From: Acetomicrobium thermoterrenum DSM 13490
GTDB taxonomy: Bacteria > Synergistota > Synergistia > Synergistales > Acetomicrobiaceae
Direction: 5' to 3'
Length of the DNA stretch: 64,000 nt
Assembly: GCF_900107215.1 (NCBI RefSeq)
Contig: NZ_FNPD01000005.1
Span: 1 to 64,000 of the forward strand
Positions 16,985-25,993 of this stretch are shown in pieces. Numbering within the stretch: position 1 is the first letter of the stretch; the number at the start of each line of letters is the position of its first letter. Below the pieces are notes generated by a model that had not been told where the DNA came from, made no database searches, and saw only the letters and a program-made list of their open reading frames with translations. The position numbers and the translations under genes were made by a program.

Positions 16985-18274
16985 CTATGATCCATAAATT
17001 AATCTTGGAAGTATTAGGACAATATCTGGCACTAAGGCAAATAATATAATTAATACCACAATTGCTACTAAAAATGGGATTGACTGTATCACGTATTTTT
17101 CAACCGAGACATCCAACAAAGAGCAAACAGTATAAACTACAGCTCCTACAGGGGGAGTCATCCCTCCAAGAGTAACAATTGTCATCATAATTATTCCAAA
17201 ATGGACAGGATCGATTCCAATAGATCTGATGATGGGTAAAAATATAGGAGTTAAAAGCAAAGTATTAACTGTAGCCTCCATGAGCATCCCGGCAACAAAT
17301 AAAAAGGCCATTATTATAAACAGCAACAAGGTCGGATTTGTCGTAACGGAAGTTATTAAAACAGCGACCTTTTGAGGGACTTGGTCAGTTATAATAGCGT
17401 ACCCGAATATACCTGAACATGCAATGATCAAAAGTATAACTCCAATGTCCACTACGCTTTGACTTAAAGCAAGTTTAACCTTTTCCCATGAAAGTTCTTT
17501 ATAAATAAACATACCAATAATTGCAGCGTATACAACAGCAAATGCTCCACCTTCCGTAGGTGTAAACAATCCAAACCTAATGCCACCTATAAGTAACAAT
17601 GGAAAAATCAATGCCCAGATACTTTCTAAAAAGCTATCACGGAGTTCACTGAAAGTAAAGCGCCTTGGGCGCACCGGTGCATATCCTCTTTTTTTAGAAG
17701 TAATATAAGCAGTAACCATCAGCACAATAGCCATTAAGATTCCAGGAATTATGCCTGCGATGAATAATCTGCCTATTGAGACCTGTCCCACATATCCATA
17801 TAATATAAACCCTATGCTAGGAGGAATTGTTGCAGTGATAAGAGAACTCATTGCAGTAACCGCAGCAGTATAAGCTCTATCGAATCCTTGTTTTATCATT
17901 GCTGGGCCTAATATTCGAGATTCCATCGCTGCATCTGCTACAGCAGAACCGGATAATCCACCCATTAAAGCGCTTAATACTATATTTACATGGGCAAGAC
18001 CGCCAATAAGATGTCCAGTTAATATGGTAGAAAATTTTATGAGGCGATCTGTTATGCCTGTAGCGTTCATTAAATTACCTGCGAGGACAAAGAAGGGGAC
18101 GGCAAGTAAAGGATAATTCTGAAGACTGCCTATCATACGTTGTGCTGCAATAGAAAAGGGTATATATGGATCAACGACGAAAAATAATGAAGCTGAGATT
18201 CCAATAGTAAATGCTAAAGGCATACCTATAAATAATAGTATTAGAAAAACTATTGATACAGTTAACATGCCCAT
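16985..18274 (-). CDS. dctM: TRAP transporter large membrane subunit (DctM)
   Basis: 429 residues, about twelve membrane segments, typical of the DctM/SiaM ion-coupled subunit: LPLAFTIGISASLFF near the start, GGLSGSAVADAAMESRI, SSLITATIPPSIGFILYGYV and TEGGAFAVVYA. It moves the solute delivered by the DctP receptor using an ion gradient. It follows the small subunit by about 25 bases. The base composition of 16985-19931 looks clearly more AT-rich than the uxuAB genes beside it, which hints at a different origin for the transporter. Confidence 0.92.
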   Translation of the reverse strand: MGMLTVSIVFLILLFIGMPLAFTIGISASLFFVVDPYIPFSIAAQRMIGSLQNYPLLAVPFFVLAGNLMNATGITDRLIKFSTILTGHLIGGLAHVNIVLSALMGGLSGSAVADAAMESRILGPAMIKQGFDRAYTAAVTAMSSLITATIPPSIGFILYGYVGQVSIGRLFIAGIIPGILMAIVLMVTAYITSKKRGYAPVRPRRFTFSELRDSFLESIWALIFPLLLIGGIRFGLFTPTEGGAFAVVYAAIIGMFIYKELSWEKVKLALSQSVVDIGVILLIIACSGIFGYAIITDQVPQKVAVLITSVTTNPTLLLFIIMAFLFVAGMLMEATVNTLLLTPIFLPIIRSIGIDPVHFGIIMMTIVTLGGMTPPVGAVVYTVCSLLDVSVEKYVIQSIPFLVAIVVLIILFALVPDIVLILPRLIYGS

Positions 18275-18298
18275 GAAAACAACCCCTTTTTGCTTTTA

Positions 18299-18838
18299 TT
18301 AGTGGTTTTCACTCAGTGCATTAACATCCATGGGGCAATCTGCATCCTTATTGATGTCATGAAAGGTTTCTGGAAGTGGTGATTTCATCAATTCAATTAT
18401 CTTTTTTATTGTGGTTTGCAACATCAAGATGCACCCAATTGGAGCGCTTGCAGTAGCATATGCATAACTAACACGTAAAGAATCGAATGTCCTTTCGACA
18501 TTTTGAAATGTCAATGATAATCCATACCAAGCTATTGCAATAAGAAAAACTGCAATTAACATCTGAATAAAAATAAGAACGATCCTTTTCAAACGGTTAG
18601 GGAGCATATTAACAATTAAATCAATACCTATATGGCGGTTGTGTCTCAAAGCAATATCTCCACCTAAAAATACAAGCCAAGTAAAAAGCAGTTTTGCAAT
18701 ATCGCTAGCCCAAACAAGGGGGAAGCCTGCATATCGCATTACAGCATCTGAAAATACGAATAAAACTATTAAAACCAAAATGATTTGTGCGATAATATAT
18801 TCTACATATTCTAACTTGTGAGCTTTATTGTTAGTCAT
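18299..18838 (-). CDS. dctQ: TRAP transporter small membrane subunit (DctQ)
   Basis: 179 residues with four predicted membrane helices and the DctQ motif WASDIAKLLFTWLVFLGGDI followed by ALRHNRHIGID, typical of this subunit. GGGGGAAGT upstream serves as ribosome-binding site. It is required for the DctPQM complex and lies between the receptor and the DctM genes. The hydrophilic C-terminal tail of about 35 residues is probably cytoplasmic. Confidence 0.9.
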   Translation of the reverse strand: MTNNKAHKLEYVEYIIAQIILVLIVLFVFSDAVMRYAGFPLVWASDIAKLLFTWLVFLGGDIALRHNRHIGIDLIVNMLPNRLKRIVLIFIQMLIAVFLIAIAWYGLSLTFQNVERTFDSLRVSYAYATASAPIGCILMLQTTIKKIIELMKSPLPETFHDINKDADCPMDVNALSENH

Positions 18839-18923
18839 TTCTACTTCCCCCTTTAAAATACTTATATTGTTTTACTCTTGTAATACATATGCACGATACA
18901 TATATTTAGATAAAGAGTGAAAG

Positions 18924-19922
18924 CTATTGATTAAGAAAGTCATTTATAATTTTTCTTTCCTCAGTATAACCAAGTTCTTCGTAAAGAGGAGCTGTGGCTT
19001 CACGAAAATGAGTTGTGTCCACTTCTAAGATCGTTACTCCTGAATTAACCATCTCTGATTTATAATCGTCTATTCTCTTGAGCGTTAATTGAGACGCGTA
19101 ATCTCCTGCTTCTGCAGCTACTTCCATGAGGATATTTTGATAATCTTGAGGCAAACTGTTGAACCAATTAATTCCTACAACAAGAGGCGAGAGAAGATGG
19201 AAATGACCAGTTTCTGAAATATATTTAACAACTTCGTATAAGCGAGCCCCATAAATTGCCGGATACTGTGCTTCACAGCCATCTATAACCCCTTGCTGAA
19301 GCCCAGGGTACACCTCAGCCCATTCTAATGATACTGGAGATGCTCCCATAGCACGAACAGTTGCTTGCCAAACCCTTGAACCTGTTGTACGTATTTTTAC
19401 GCCTTTTAAATCTGCAGGTATTTTAACCGGAATGTTTCGAGTTGCCACATGTCTTGCACCTTGATACCAATTAAAGGCAAGAACCTTGTACCCATGTTCC
19501 TCTAATTGTTTCGTCCATTCCTTAAAGAAATCTGACATTACGACTTTCCTCGCTTCTTCGTATGAGTTCGTCATATAAGGCATATCCAGCACTCCAATTG
19601 AACGAACAATTTCCGCTAATCTGGCAGCATCTGCAATTGATGCGACATTGGCGCCAACCCTTGCTTGTTCAAGCTGATCATCAGTACCGCCTAATTGACC
19701 ATCAGGGTATACAGTTATTTGTAATCCCCCATTTGTAAGCTCCTCAACTCGTTTTTTCAACCATAGTGCGCCTTCATGCATAGGATCGCTGGTGCTAACC
19801 ACATGAGCAATACGCAAAGCATATTTATCAGCGCATTCCGCAACTGTAGCGCTAGATATTAACCAGAAGCCTACAACGCACAGAAACAAACTTGCAATTA
19901 CGAAAAATTTGCGGTTAAACAT
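18924..19922 (-). CDS. dctP: TRAP transporter solute receptor (DctP)
   Basis: A periplasmic binding protein of the DctP family, 332 residues from ATG 19922, which is ten bases after AGGAGG (ATG 19931 would be too close). A signal peptide ends near ATVAECADKY, then IAHVVSTSDPMHEGALWLKK and YPDGQLGGTDDQLEQ. The conserved receptor Arg that binds a carboxylate is likely in KIRTTGSRVW. Being next to uxuA and uxuB, it most likely binds a hexuronate such as glucuronate or galacturonate. Confidence 0.9.
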   Translation of the reverse strand: MFNRKFFVIASLFLCVVGFWLISSATVAECADKYALRIAHVVSTSDPMHEGALWLKKRVEELTNGGLQITVYPDGQLGGTDDQLEQARVGANVASIADAARLAEIVRSIGVLDMPYMTNSYEEARKVVMSDFFKEWTKQLEEHGYKVLAFNWYQGARHVATRNIPVKIPADLKGVKIRTTGSRVWQATVRAMGASPVSLEWAEVYPGLQQGVIDGCEAQYPAIYGARLYEVVKYISETGHFHLLSPLVVGINWFNSLPQDYQNILMEVAAEAGDYASQLTLKRIDDYKSEMVNSGVTILEVDTTHFREATAPLYEELGYTEERKIINDFLNQ

Positions 19923-19998
19923 TTTGATCATTCCTCCTCTAATATTTTATATTTAATCTAAACAACATATTTTATTTAAATTACCCTTTTAAGATATG

Positions 19999-21117
19999 CT
20001 AAATTTTCGCAGAGCTATAATTGTGTCTAAAAATCGTAGATGTTTTATTTGTCATCTTATCTATCGCTTCCCACAGACCCTGCAGGTAAACTGCGCCCAA
20101 AGCCCTATCGTATAACCCGTAACCGGGGCGGCCTGTTTCTTTCCATATCATCCTACCGTGATCCGGCCTCATGTATCCGTCAAATTCCACATCGTAAAAG
20201 GCCTTTACGATCTCAAACATGTCAAGGGATCCGCATTTGGAGAGGTGTGCGCTTTCATAGAAATCCCTTTCGGAGGTGAATTTAAGGTTTCTGATGTGCG
20301 CAAAATGGATCCTGCCTTCCCTACCAAACTCCCTAATGATAGCAGGGATGTCGTTTTGCCTGTTAGCGCCAAGAGAACCGGTGCAAACGGTTATGCCGTT
20401 GTACCTGCTTTTGTTCAGGTCCAGAAATTTGCGTATATTCTCCCTTCCCGTTATGACCCTTGGCAAGCCAAAAACCGGCCAGGGCGGATCGTCGGGGTGT
20501 ATGGCCATCTTTATGTCGCACTCCTCTGCGGAAGGTATTATGCTATCGAGGAAATATTTGATATTTTTCCAGTACTTGTCCTCTGTCATCTCTTTGTATC
20601 TTTCTATGGTCCTTGAGATTTCCTTAAGCCTTTCGGGCTCCCAACCGGGAAGTTCTGAATCCTTCGACTGTTCCATGAACTGTTCGGCAAAGTTTTCAGG
20701 ATCTATCTTGGAGACGAAATCGTGCCTATATGCCATGGTCCTGGAGCCGTCGTCTAACCGCTGCTCTAACTCCGTCCTAAGCCAGTCGAAGGCGGGCATG
20801 AAGTTGTAGCAGATCACCTTCACGCCTATTTGGGAGAGGTTTTTTATGGTCTTTATGTATTTTTCTATGTACCTGTCCCGCGTTTCAAGCCCTAACTTAA
20901 TATCCTCATGTACGTTTACGCTTTCTATCACTTCAAGCTTTAAGCCGTAGCTTTCGACTTCTTCCTTTAGGGCCTTGAGACGTTCTATTGGCCACACCTC
21001 ACCAACTGGTATGTCGAGCAAGCTGGTTACAACTACTTCCATTCCGGGAATCTGCCTGATCTGTTCAAGCGTTATATGGTCATATTCCTTTCCAAACCAA
21101 CGAAAACTCATCTTCAC
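19999..21117 (-). CDS. uxuA: Mannonate dehydratase
   Basis: 372 residues, TIM-barrel enzyme that dehydrates D-mannonate to 2-keto-3-deoxygluconate. Landmarks include MKMSFRWFGKEYDHITLEQI, KVICYNFMPAFDWLRT, MAIHPDDPPWPVFGLPRV, CTGSLGANRQND, HIRNLKF and MRPDHGRMIWKE, which carry the metal-binding His/Asp/Cys residues of the family. It overlaps uxuB by four bases and follows it on the transcript, giving the order reductase then dehydratase as expected for hexuronate breakdown. Expected partners kdgK and kdgA are not in the window. Confidence 0.93.
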   Translation of the reverse strand: MKMSFRWFGKEYDHITLEQIRQIPGMEVVVTSLLDIPVGEVWPIERLKALKEEVESYGLKLEVIESVNVHEDIKLGLETRDRYIEKYIKTIKNLSQIGVKVICYNFMPAFDWLRTELEQRLDDGSRTMAYRHDFVSKIDPENFAEQFMEQSKDSELPGWEPERLKEISRTIERYKEMTEDKYWKNIKYFLDSIIPSAEECDIKMAIHPDDPPWPVFGLPRVITGRENIRKFLDLNKSRYNGITVCTGSLGANRQNDIPAIIREFGREGRIHFAHIRNLKFTSERDFYESAHLSKCGSLDMFEIVKAFYDVEFDGYMRPDHGRMIWKETGRPGYGLYDRALGAVYLQGLWEAIDKMTNKTSTIFRHNYSSAKI

Positions 21118-22730
21118 GACATATCTACCTCCATGTTTACGTACTTGTTAAGCGTCCTTCGCACAGCGCCGGGTGCTGTCAACATTTCCTCAAGCATTCC
21201 TTCGATTTTAGGCGCAAGGCCGTGCTCGCACAGATCGATCCCGAAAATTAATTTGTTGGATAAAATAGGCCTGAGTATATCGCCAAAGGGACCTTTGTCG
21301 CCGATAGATATGTGCTTCATTTTTTCGTGTAATTCGGGAACCATCGGATCGGGGCTGAGCTCGAATGCCTCTCCTTTATCATCTATTCCAATCAAATAGC
21401 GAAGCCATCCCGCAAAAAACAGAGGGATATAGGTCAAAGCAGTTATGTCGTGTCCTTTGGCGATGTGTGCCTTAAGCGTCTCTCCGAAGCGTATGGGAAT
21501 CTTTTGAGAGGTATCGCAGGCTATCCTTTGCGGAGTATCGGGAACGAAGGGGTTGGGCAGGCGCTCTTCTATGACTTCGCGCATGAACTGCTCGGGGTCT
21601 ATAATGCCCGGGTTTACTGCAACGGGCAACATTTCGTCGTATCCGGCCCTTTCGATCAGGGATTTTAAGTCGCTGTCGCGCATCTCTTCAAAGATAGCTT
21701 TATAACCCAATAGACATCCGAAGATCGCAAGCATCGAATGAAGGGGGTTTAAGCAGGTGCAGACTTTCATTCTTTCCACTTTGTCGACGGTGTCTCTGTC
21801 GGTAAATATGACCCCTGCCTTTTCAAGTGGAGGGCGAGAATTTGGGAAAGTATCTTCTATTACAAGATATTGGACATGCTCGGTATTTACGAAGGGCGCA
21901 ATGTAAGTATTTTTGGATGTGCATATGATCTTCATATCTTTTAAACCGTCCGATTCCAGCAGGGCCTCTATCCTTTCAGAGGGTCTTGGCGTGATCTTGT
22001 CTATCATGCTCCAGGGGAAAGTCACAAGTTTCGGATCGTTGATGTAATCTACGAAGCCGGGGTCAACTAAGCCGTTTTTTGCCCAATTCGTCGCGAAAGT
22101 ATTTATGGCTTCATATAGCTTGTCGCCGTTATGGAAGAAGTTATCCATGCTTACCAGAGCAATCGGCAGCCTTCCTGCTTGATATCTTTTGTAGCACAGC
22201 ATGGCCACGAGGCCCATTATGGTCTTTGGTGCGCTTGGGAAATTTTCAAGTTCACGAAGGACTTGGGGAAAATATTCTCCGTTAGAATCAGCTAAAGAAT
22301 AACCCTTTTCGGTGATCGTGAAACTTACCATTTGAAGTGATGGGGAGGTAAAAATCTTAGCAAGCTTATCGATGTTATCGCTTGCGGTTAAAGCATCAGC
22401 AATGCTTCCTATGACCTTCTTTTGCATGGTGCCGTCGGATTTTATGGAGACGACAACGCTTAAATTATCGTAGGGATCGTAAATCTTTCTGATTATCTCT
22501 TCGTCAAAGGCCTCGCAAACTGTTATTCCGCTGTTACAGAGGCCATTGTCAAGCAACGTCTGATGGAGTGCGGCCGGCAGAGCTCTAAATATGTTTCCGG
22601 CACCAAAATGAAGCCATATTGGATCCTGGGATGTCAATTTTTTCATTTCCCGCAGATCGAACTTGGGCAGTTCGTATCCTTTTTCTTGCCATTCATTGCC
22701 TTTCTTTAAATCCTGCACGCGAAGATTCAC
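21114..22730 (-). CDS. uxuB: Mannitol dehydrogenase family protein, probable fructuronate reductase
   Basis: 538 residues, long-chain polyol dehydrogenase family. The N-terminal nucleotide-binding part begins near IWLHFGAGNIFRA; the C-terminal helical domain carries SMIDKITPRPSE and CTCLNPLHSMLAIFGCLLGY, which hold the family's catalytic Lys and following Asn/His. Located directly before uxuA, it most likely reduces fructuronate to mannonate; a tagaturonate reductase role is less likely given the uxuA partner. It is the first gene of the operon, with a clear promoter at 22789-22818. Confidence 0.88.
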   Translation of the reverse strand: MNLRVQDLKKGNEWQEKGYELPKFDLREMKKLTSQDPIWLHFGAGNIFRALPAALHQTLLDNGLCNSGITVCEAFDEEIIRKIYDPYDNLSVVVSIKSDGTMQKKVIGSIADALTASDNIDKLAKIFTSPSLQMVSFTITEKGYSLADSNGEYFPQVLRELENFPSAPKTIMGLVAMLCYKRYQAGRLPIALVSMDNFFHNGDKLYEAINTFATNWAKNGLVDPGFVDYINDPKLVTFPWSMIDKITPRPSERIEALLESDGLKDMKIICTSKNTYIAPFVNTEHVQYLVIEDTFPNSRPPLEKAGVIFTDRDTVDKVERMKVCTCLNPLHSMLAIFGCLLGYKAIFEEMRDSDLKSLIERAGYDEMLPVAVNPGIIDPEQFMREVIEERLPNPFVPDTPQRIACDTSQKIPIRFGETLKAHIAKGHDITALTYIPLFFAGWLRYLIGIDDKGEAFELSPDPMVPELHEKMKHISIGDKGPFGDILRPILSNKLIFGIDLCEHGLAPKIEGMLEEMLTAPGAVRRTLNKYVNMEVDMS

Positions 22731-22788
22731 TCTACATCACCTGCGTTTTGAATGGTTTAAAAAGGAACCTCATACTCCAGCTGCTTGC

Positions 22789-22818
22789 ATACTACCATAC
22801 TTGTATGTAAGTTGTCAA
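22789..22818 (-). promoter_or_regulatory. Promoter and operator of the hexuronate operon
   Basis: On the minus strand a consensus TTGACA (22813-22818) and TAGTAT (22789-22794) are 18 bases apart. The palindrome CATAC-TT-GTATG at 22796-22807 lies in the spacer, where a bound GntR-type repressor would block RNA polymerase. The promoter faces uxuB. Confidence 0.65.
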
Positions 22819-22981
22819 TACAAACTAGCTGTATTTTAACGCCCTATTTATATATCTACGATAAATTGCTATATTTGCACTACGAAAGATAATGTGGGGA
22901 CGACAGATAGGGGGAGTTGTATAATTGCTGTTGTTTGTGTTGTTTAATCGATCTGGGATGCGGATTTTTTCAGGGATTTTA

Positions 22982-23896
22982 ATGAAAGGAAGATATTTTT
23001 TGCCTGTTGAGATCGCAAGTTTCTGTGGGATAAAGATATACGCGCATCTGTCAAACAGAGTGACCTTTTTCAACAGCCCCTACCCTGCGCACTTCGAACA
23101 CAAAGCTGTCGACATTTACCCTTTCTCTCATGACGCACCCTCTCCCGTAGAGGGAAAGGTTATGTATATTTATGAATTTACAGCCCCAAGGACGAAGCAA
23201 TTTCAAATACCCACAAAGGAATACTTGATCGCCATCCAAACGCCGGTGACCTCGGAGTATCTCGTTCGCATCCTCCATGTAAAACCAATCGTCAAGGTGG
23301 GCGACTGCGTAAAGGTTGGCCAGACTCTGGGGGAGATGGTAAAAAACGGCCACTTCGACTCCTGGACCGATCGTCATATGCACGTCGAAATCAGGCCACG
23401 CGACAATCTGATCAGGGCAAGGGGAGGCATGCCGATTTACGCTTCCTTGAAATGGGAAAAGTTTTACGGCGCGCTTCCTGCCTCAAGCTTTCAGGGCAAA
23501 GTCGTCGTCCAAAGGCCGAATTACATGCTCCTTAAAGGCCCTACTGCCCGGATGGGCTTATTTTCCGGCCTGCCTGTTACAGTTGGCAAGGGCATTGGGA
23601 TTTTAGACGGAGGTTTGCCGCATTACGGCTTTGGAGGCGTGCTGGCACGCGAAAGGGCAGAGATCGGCGATCCCGTTTATATCGAAGACATAAGGATAGG
23701 TCACGTAACAAAAATTTACTCCGACGGTTTTGCCAGGTTTGAAGTGGAACCTTTTTCAGTAAAGTTGGACAACTTTAGCATGAAGGGCATTTCGTGTTAT
23801 ATGGGTTTGTCCGGTGATTTTATGTGGAAGTTGATCCCTCGAGACGGAAAAAGGATGAGTTTGAAGGATAAAGCCTCTGTTATCATCAGCTCGTAA
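22982..23896 (+). CDS. M23/LytM-like protein with C-terminal beta domain
   Basis: Read from ATG 22982 (CAGGGA upstream), about 304 residues; an in-frame earlier start at 22925 is possible. The N-terminal half keeps the two zinc signatures of M23 (LytM) peptidases, HKAVD (HxxxD) and HMHVE (HxH), separated by a biotinyl/lipoyl-like strand pattern (ILHVKPIVKVGDCVKVGQTL) normal for this fold. The C-terminal half is beta-rich and unrecognised. No signal peptide is visible, which is odd for a peptidoglycan hydrolase; a cytoplasmic or non-peptidase role is possible. Monocistronic; the next gene starts about 60 bases later. Confidence 0.65.
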   Translation: MKGRYFLPVEIASFCGIKIYAHLSNRVTFFNSPYPAHFEHKAVDIYPFSHDAPSPVEGKVMYIYEFTAPRTKQFQIPTKEYLIAIQTPVTSEYLVRILHVKPIVKVGDCVKVGQTLGEMVKNGHFDSWTDRHMHVEIRPRDNLIRARGGMPIYASLKWEKFYGALPASSFQGKVVVQRPNYMLLKGPTARMGLFSGLPVTVGKGIGILDGGLPHYGFGGVLARERAEIGDPVYIEDIRIGHVTKIYSDGFARFEVEPFSVKLDNFSMKGISCYMGLSGDFMWKLIPRDGKRMSLKDKASVIISS

Positions 23897-23957
23897 GTTC
23901 AAGTTCTTCTTTAGTGCTACAATAAACGACAGAAATATAATTTAGGGGGTCGATGCG

Positions 23958-24836
23958 ATGGAACGAAAGAAAGAAGCCGATGCTGCAAGAATAGTTGTTA
24001 TTCTCGACGACTATGCGGGACAAAATACTTCTTTTTTGGCTCAACATGGTATTTCACTGCTCATCGAAGTCAAATCGGGACAAGAGTATCGCAGAATCCT
24101 CATGGACACGGGCCAATCCGGGCTTCCTGTTTTATATAATATGGAGCTTCTTGGCATCCAGCCCTCTTCCATCGATGCCATTGTTCTATCTCACTGCCAC
24201 TACGATCATACTAAGGGCTTAGTGGAAACACTTAAAGCCATCGGGAAAAAAGATATCCCAGTGATCGCTCATCCGGATATTTTCCGGCCTAATTACTCTT
24301 TCGATTCCTTCATCCACAATATCGGGATTACGCGAGAAAACGGAAAAGAGGCCATAGAGGCAGCCGGAGGCGTGCTTATGCTTACCAAGGAACCTTTCGC
24401 AATAATGCCCGGCGTTACGACCACTGGTGAAGTTCCCAGGAAACGGGATTTCGAAAATCAGGGCATAGGAACTTACAATATCGAGGAAGGCAAAATAGTG
24501 CCTGACGAAATACGTGATGATCTTTCGCTCATCATAAAGGTAGCCGGGAAGGGCATTGCTGTAGTTTCGGGCTGTAGTCACGCTGGGATCGTAAATATAA
24601 TCGACCGTTCGAAAGAGATAACCAAGGAGGACCGTGTAGATGTAGTTATCGGCGGCTTTCATCTAATTAAAGCCTCCAGAGAGCGCATCGAGAAAACCGC
24701 TGCCGCCTTTGTGGATCTTGACATACATGAGATAATCGCCGGACATTGCACAGGCATGGCCGCACTATGCGAATTTTCGAAAACGCTCGGTGACCGCTTT
24801 AAGCAGCTTCATGTAGGAACAATAGTTGATCTATAG
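23958..24836 (+). CDS. MBL-fold metallohydrolase (dihydropteroate-synthase-related group)
   Basis: 292 residues with the metallo-beta-lactamase metal motif SHCHYDHTKG, a later SGCSHAGIVN and the C-terminal AGHCTG. The arrangement matches the archaeal/anaerobic MBL subgroup annotated as 7,8-dihydropterin-6-methyl-aminobenzene phosphate synthase-like. That annotation is family-wide and the true reaction is often unknown. GGGGG upstream of ATG 23958 supports the start. No partner gene is obvious. Confidence 0.8.
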   Translation: MERKKEADAARIVVILDDYAGQNTSFLAQHGISLLIEVKSGQEYRRILMDTGQSGLPVLYNMELLGIQPSSIDAIVLSHCHYDHTKGLVETLKAIGKKDIPVIAHPDIFRPNYSFDSFIHNIGITRENGKEAIEAAGGVLMLTKEPFAIMPGVTTTGEVPRKRDFENQGIGTYNIEEGKIVPDEIRDDLSLIIKVAGKGIAVVSGCSHAGIVNIIDRSKEITKEDRVDVVIGGFHLIKASRERIEKTAAAFVDLDIHEIIAGHCTGMAALCEFSKTLGDRFKQLHVGTIVDL

Positions 24837-24907
24837 GTCGCATTGCATGGCACGACTATGATCAGGTGCATAGGAAGCGATGTCTTAAGAAGAACATATC
24901 TCCCTTT

Positions 24908-24985
24908 TCATGATGGATAACGTTTTTCAAAAAAGCCCGTCACGCCTTCCCTTGTATCTTCAGTAGTGCGATGCCCAGCAAATAC
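24908..24985 (-). pseudogene. Relic of an enoyl-CoA hydratase (crotonase) C-terminus
   Basis: A 25-codon minus-strand stretch reads VFAGHRTTEDTREGVTGFFE then KRYPS and a stop. This is the usual crotonase ending (TEDxxEGxxAFxEKRxP). Stops lie immediately before it, and the rest of the gene is absent from 24837-25021. Confidence 0.6.
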
Positions 24986-25021
24986 TTAATTTACGCAAGC
25001 AAACCACTTTTCGTAGTCCAT

Positions 25022-25990
25022 TTAGCCAAGCTCTTTCTTGATGGATTCTATCTCCTCTTTTGTGGGCTTTCGAGGGAAGTTATACATAGGGCCCAAGGGC
25101 GATTCGTTATAAAAGGGCCTGTTGCAATTAGGGCATCCTGACGTCATGAAGGGGATGCCGCTGTCCGCGGCAAGCTCAAGCGTAGCGCCGTCAACGCCAA
25201 AATCATTTAAGCATCCGCCTTGAAATTTCATGTTATCTGCTCTTGTAATGCCGCTTGCTATGAGGTGGCGTGCCATCTGGATTTTTCTGTAGCTAGAAAC
25301 TTTAGGCCTCGGCCATTTTTCAAGTGGGGTTCCCTTGACGGGCGTAAAGGCAAAAAGCCCTACCGTTATACCACGGTCGTAAAGCATCTGAATTGTCCTT
25401 ATCATCTCTTCTTCACTTTCTCCCAAGCCGACTACGAGGTGGGTTGTCGCCCTGCCGATAAGCTTTTTCGTCTCCTCAAGGGCCTTTAAGTGAGTCTCCC
25501 AGCGGTAGGGAGATTTTGCTCCTTTGCCCTTTATTTTCTCGAAAAGTTCGGGTGTAGCGGCGTCTAAGGCGATCCCTATGCGCTCTGCTCCTGCATCTGT
25601 CAGCCTTTTTACGTCCTTTGGCGAGATCGGATGGCACGCGACGGAAAGGGGAAGATCGCAGGCTTTCTTTATCGTCGAAACTATTTCGATAAGGTCATCT
25701 GCGACACTGGGGTAATTTACGGACTGAAGACATACCCTTTTGAAAGCATGGGTTGATTTCTGCAGCGCTTCGATGACGTTGTCCAGCGAAAACCTTGGCC
25801 ACTCCACTCTGGAAAGCATCTCGCCGTCGGCGAGGCTTTCTCTTGCCTGAGGGCAAAACATGCAGTTGGCAAGACACTTGCTTTCACTGTAAACCAGCAG
25901 ATGGGCCGTGGTGGGGACAACTTCAATTTTAACCTTGCAAAAGCCTAAAATAGCAGCGGTGCCCAGTGCAACCCTTACATATTTGACCAA
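25022..25990 (-). CDS. Radical SAM protein, LipS1/LipS2-type lipoyl synthase component
   Basis: 322 residues. The radical SAM cluster motif CLANCMFC (CxxxCxxC, about residues 35-42) follows SESK; a C-terminal SGCPNCNRPFYNE segment could hold an auxiliary iron-sulfur cluster together with GGCLNDFG. It is the last gene of a four-gene run with a second radical SAM gene and split lplA/lplB. Paired radical SAM proteins LipS1 and LipS2, described in archaea and some bacteria, replace LipA in inserting the two sulfurs of lipoate, and occur with bipartite Lpl ligases. I do not decide which of the pair this is. Confidence 0.75.
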   Translation of the reverse strand: MVKYVRVALGTAAILGFCKVKIEVVPTTAHLLVYSESKCLANCMFCPQARESLADGEMLSRVEWPRFSLDNVIEALQKSTHAFKRVCLQSVNYPSVADDLIEIVSTIKKACDLPLSVACHPISPKDVKRLTDAGAERIGIALDAATPELFEKIKGKGAKSPYRWETHLKALEETKKLIGRATTHLVVGLGESEEEMIRTIQMLYDRGITVGLFAFTPVKGTPLEKWPRPKVSSYRKIQMARHLIASGITRADNMKFQGGCLNDFGVDGATLELAADSGIPFMTSGCPNCNRPFYNESPLGPMYNFPRKPTKEEIESIKKELG

Positions 25991-25993
25991 CTT

